From NCBI GenBank assembly GCA_026182355.1, contig JAPFBL010000068.1, positions 7,849,001-7,913,000 of the forward strand: a DNA stretch of 64,000 nucleotides. The letters are read 5' to 3'. This DNA comes from Hermatobates lingyangjiaoensis (Eukaryota > Arthropoda > Insecta > Hemiptera > Hermatobatidae). The position numbers were made by a program, and so were the translations under genes. How positions within the stretch are numbered: position 1 is the first letter of the stretch; every line of letters starts with the position of its first letter. Below the pieces are notes generated by a model, which was given only the letters and a program-made list of their open reading frames with translations, was not told where the DNA came from and ran no database searches. Positions 61,197 to 64,000 of the stretch are shown here, piece by piece.

Positions 61197-61309
61197 AAGT
61201 GTGTTCTTCTGATTTCTCTATGTTTCTTTGTTTATATTGAACTATATTTGTCCGTTTTGGATCGTATTTCCAACGAAAAAAAGTGTATATATATATATAT
61301 ATATATAAA

Positions 61310-61460
61310 TAAATTCAAAACAGGGCGAGTCGCCGCCCTGTCTTCCTGCGGGACTCTTTGCTCTTCACACCTCCTGATGACGACGATGGTCGAAATATTG
61401 ATGTGAGTTATGTCTGTGTCTTTCTGTGTGTTTCCTTCGTTTTGAATTTATTTTATTTGT
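61310..61460 (+). mobile_element. CTGATGA-family PLE 3' end, almost monomeric
   Basis: Same unit as 22149-22273, but its inverted partner is cut to about 25 bases (AATAAATTCAAAACAGGGCG) around AGTCG. This shows that the left copy can be truncated almost completely. TA repeats (61285-61307) lie to the left. Confidence 0.75.
61366..61407 (+). ncRNA. Hammerhead-type ribozyme motif
   Basis: CACCTC, CTGATGA (61374-61380), C, GAC-GATG-GTC, GAA, ATAT, T, GATGTGAG. Here the cleavage-site base is T instead of the C in the other copies, which the hammerhead rule (A, C or U) allows. Confidence 0.75.
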
Positions 61461-61549
61461 AAAAATATCCAATCGAGCAAACAAATTAAACTTCCAACTT
61501 AGAAACACAAAAAGAAGGACAAACACTCATATTTCTCTACAATTTCGAT

Positions 61550-61590
61550 ATTCAGCCGTTCTCAGCAGAATAATAAAGGGAACAAGGGTG
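61550..61590 (-). ncRNA. Decayed hammerhead-like motif
   Basis: Minus strand CTGCTGAGAACGGC, then ATATCGAAATTGTAGAG. Core and helix are worn. Confidence 0.35.
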
Positions 61591-62049
61591 AAGAAGTGAG
61601 AGCTTTCGCTAGTATGAAAACAGTACGAAGTATTGGCAGTTACTATTTTACAGAACAGTATCGCTGGACTTATTTGCAATAACTCTTATTATTCATAGCA
61701 TATTTAAATCTTAGCTGCAAAGTGCTATTTGTATGTTTACTCCAACCATTTATTAGTTGATTAAATAATTTTGTATTATTTCTAGAATCAAAAAACATTA
61801 ATACTGGAAATGTTTATGGAACCAGAATAACAGGAAGTAGAAGCCACCAAACATCAAAGTAAGTAAACTTGATTCACATTTTTCTTTGTTTTTTAAGTCA
61901 TTTTTGATAAAAATATTACAGGTAACATTAAAAATAAGAAAGAACTACCTAGTTGTTAGTGCTCTTATATGTAGTACTATAAAAAGATTTCACATAAACA
62001 CGTGATATAACAATCAATTATCAAACCACAATATGAAATGGGAAAACAA

Positions 62050-62092
62050 GACTAAGATCTTTCAATCGTAACAAGCGGTCTTCGTCAGAGTC
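62050..62092 (-). ncRNA. Hammerhead-type ribozyme motif, CTGACGA family, left arm
   Basis: Minus strand: GACT, CTGACGA, A, GACCG-CTTGTTA-CGATT (one mismatch), GAA, AGATCT, T, AGTC. Confidence 0.75.
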
Positions 62093-62116
62093 AAAAAACC
62101 AACTGAGTTAGGTTTT

Positions 62117-62160
62117 TGACTCTGACGAAGACCGCTCATTATGGTTGAAAGTTCTCAGTC
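62117..62160 (+). ncRNA. Hammerhead-type ribozyme motif, CTGACGA family, right arm
   Basis: GACT, CTGACGA (62122-62128), A, GACCG-CTCATTA-TGGTT (G-T wobble allowed), GAA (62147-62149), AGTTCT, C, AGTC. Stem I 4 bp. Confidence 0.75.
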
Positions 62161-62419
62161 TTTTTTTCCCATTTCATATTGTGGTTTGATCATATAGTAC
62201 TATATATTCACATTTTATATGAAATGTAATTTTTCCTTGATAAAGAAGTACTAAACTTGAAATTAGTTAATTAATAAATTAAATTTGTTTTAACGAGTTA
62301 CAAAGTTTGAAAAAGTGATAATAAACGTTTACATACAGGTATATACTATATAGTGACAGAAACCCCTGAGATGTAAATGTCTGTCATGGTTTGGCCATTT
62401 CACATGAAGTCATTAGACA

Positions 62420-62460
62420 CACCTCCTTAGCTTGATAAGGAGGAACCTAAGGAGGTGTGT
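62420..62460. repeat. Inverted repeat, 14-bp arms
   Basis: ACACACCTCCTTAG and CTAAGGAGGTGTGT flank 12 bases. No ribozyme core. Confidence 0.75.
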
Positions 62461-62469
62461 TACTAAAGA

Positions 62470-63960
62470 AGAACTATAGTATTACTGAAGTTGAAAACAT
62501 AGGTAATAAGGTAATTATAAACTATCCTAAAGAACTAAAGTTTAATAGCATTTCTAAAGTTCTGTTGGAATGTTGTTATAAAATATACATGTGTCAGGCT
62601 AGCAAGTCATTACATACCATGTTAAACAACATAAATATTGAGTTTAACGTGCAGATCAACTTTTGATTTAATATATAATTAATAATAATGAGGATAGAAG
62701 GAGGAGAAAAGTTAAAATTATCACACATGATAAATCGATTTGATTAGGAAACATCGTTGCATCTTCATTAATTACATTTACCCCATCAAATATCACATAC
62801 AGTAGAAATGCTTTATTCGAAAGGAGACTCCATTAAGGCGAATAGTAGCCTAATGGGTGAACCCTTAGATTTACCCTTGACCTGCTCCTATCGGTCCCTT
62901 GTCTTTTAGTATTCTCGCTTACCGCTTCTCTCAACCTCATATCACAGGTCCTCTTTCTCCTCAACCCATCCATTCAATTCCCTTCATTATATGTAACTAT
63001 GATTAGGGTTATTACTTTATAGGAGACCTTCCCCCCATTGAGTAATTTCTATTGTGATTCATACATTGACATATAATAAATGCTTTATTTCTATACATAT
63101 TATAAATTATATGATTGGAAATATAATCAAGAACTTCAAACAAAAAAAAAAAAAGAATACAATAATAAATTTCAAGTGACAAATTACAGCAATTTTGTTA
63201 TGTTAGGCTTTACACAACTAACACAACTTACTTGTATTAGAAACTCTAATTCACTTTCAACACTAATTATTGAACTTAGAGTTCATCACCCCTTTACATC
63301 TACAATATAAAATATGAATAAAAATGTGAAATTGAATATAGAAAAACAACCAAAATATAAAGTAAAGAATATACTAAAAAGAGTACTAAAAATATAAAAA
63401 ACAAATATGCTCATGAAAAAAATTAAAGGTTTTTCGAAAATATTTTAAAGTGTATGAAGTCTGTATGTTTTACTCTACTCAGATCAATAATTTTCTAAAT
63501 TAATCTAATCAAATTCTACTTGTAGGACTGATAGTGATTATTAGAATTGGAGTTTTGAGTATTTTGTGAGTTATGTGTATTGTGTATTTATTTGTACATT
63601 TTTGTGAACTTGTGAACTATAGAATTTCTACCAATTTCCTGAAACTTCTTCAATATTTAATAACAAATATGTCTGTTGTAAATTTCACATGAGTCTTGGT
63701 CGTTTAATGAGAAACAATGCTTTTTTTTTACATATAACTACACTATACTGCATATAACAAAAACAAATAACAGTATCTTCTTCACAAAGTTTTTCATATA
63801 ATCACAAGCTACAATTTTTACAATTTTGCGCTGAATTGTCCTTTTTTAATATCAATAAATTCTGAAACTTTTTTCAATTTATGCTAATATTAGTTCAACA
63901 ATATTTCATTTAAACTTTTCATCAAATTTAAACGTATACTTTACTACATATAAGTAAAGT
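62470..63960. other. No recognised gene at right edge
   Basis: A+T-rich. The frames at 62457-62666 and 63080-63310 look like chance. The last bases (CTCGAGATATTGACAG, 63985-64000) resemble CTCGAGTTATTGACAG at 29736-29751, so a dispersed repeat probably runs off the window end. Confidence 0.4.
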
Positions 63961-64000
63961 ATAGTGATCGTGAAAAAATTTGCTCTCGAGATATTGACAG

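Larger units (their letters stand above)
60645..61248. repeat. Palindrome, CTGAAGA-family ribozyme units facing outwards
   Basis: Arms 60645-60927 and 60966-61248 (about 283 bp, pair sum 121893) with two visible mismatches and a 38-base spacer. The spacer contains TGTATCAATTTCTCTGTATC, a short direct repeat. Each arm has CCGTCTCTGATCCAGTGCGC, the ribozyme and a tail with GTTTATATTGAAC. The A+T-rich centre is where the 5' truncation lies. No coding sequence remains. Confidence 0.92.
61985..62200. mobile_element. CTGACGA-family inverted dimer
   Basis: Arms of about 80 bp (62020-62100 and 62110-62190, pair sum 124210) with a centre of about 8 bases (TGAGTTAG). Ribozymes face outwards, and both arms end CATATTGTGGTTTGAT. 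The left end continues into TTTCACATAAACACGTGAT, the unit's other end, in the same junction as at 21210-21260. Confidence 0.85.

Overview
This is an A+T-rich animal genomic window, and the genes point to an arthropod. The minus strand from 53653 down to 3783 carries what looks like a whole nanchung-type TRPV channel gene. I assembled 17 coding exons by hand; splice sites and reading phases agree at every junction except one, and the model predicts about 840 residues. It begins MGNTESN, contains ankyrin repeats, six membrane segments and a pore, and ends in a basic/acidic C-terminal tail. A second gene, a single-exon PARP16-like mono-ADP-ribosyltransferase (34593-36209, plus strand), lies inside nan intron 7 on the opposite strand. 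A third possible coding exon (2446-2805, plus strand) was not identified.

The introns and the right-hand 10 kb are filled with mobile elements. They include decayed RNase H-bearing LINEs (200-1845, 5890-6170, 29190-29560, 31840-32400, 47860-48620, 49740-50110, 50990-51540, 51640-52400), two Helitron helicase fragments (8740-9480 plus, 44930-45590 minus), three non-autonomous hAT-type elements (two with exact 8-bp target duplications), a tRNA-derived SINE (14531-14605), and many Penelope-like elements (PLEs).

The most interesting layer is the PLE layer. PLE GIY-YIG endonuclease or reverse transcriptase remnants occur at 20700-21165, 24130-24445, 26640-27190, 46380-47045, 56640-57460 and in a 2.9-kb near-perfect palindrome at about 57718-60627. 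PLE N-terminal fragments occur at about 5000-5183, 5580-5725 and 46108-46290. Around them are many short units sharing one core: CTGANGA, one extra base, a variable but self-complementary helix, GAAA, a short palindrome that begins with A and ends with T, then A/C/T. This is the layout of a type I hammerhead ribozyme with a minimal stem III, as described for PLEs. Several families with different helices keep the same pattern, so the pairing covaries.

These units repeatedly occur as outward-facing inverted pairs (about 5000-5725, 22009-22273, 46130-47285, 48679-48883, 55130-55680, 57718-60627, 60645-61248, 62020-62190). The 5'-truncation points meet at a short asymmetric centre, and the ribozyme/3' sides often run outwards into (TA)n tracts. 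I infer a shared insertion mechanism that makes head-to-head dimers.

Taxon is not resolved below arthropod. All gene models are manual readings without alignment software, and exon limits rest on splice consensus and phase.
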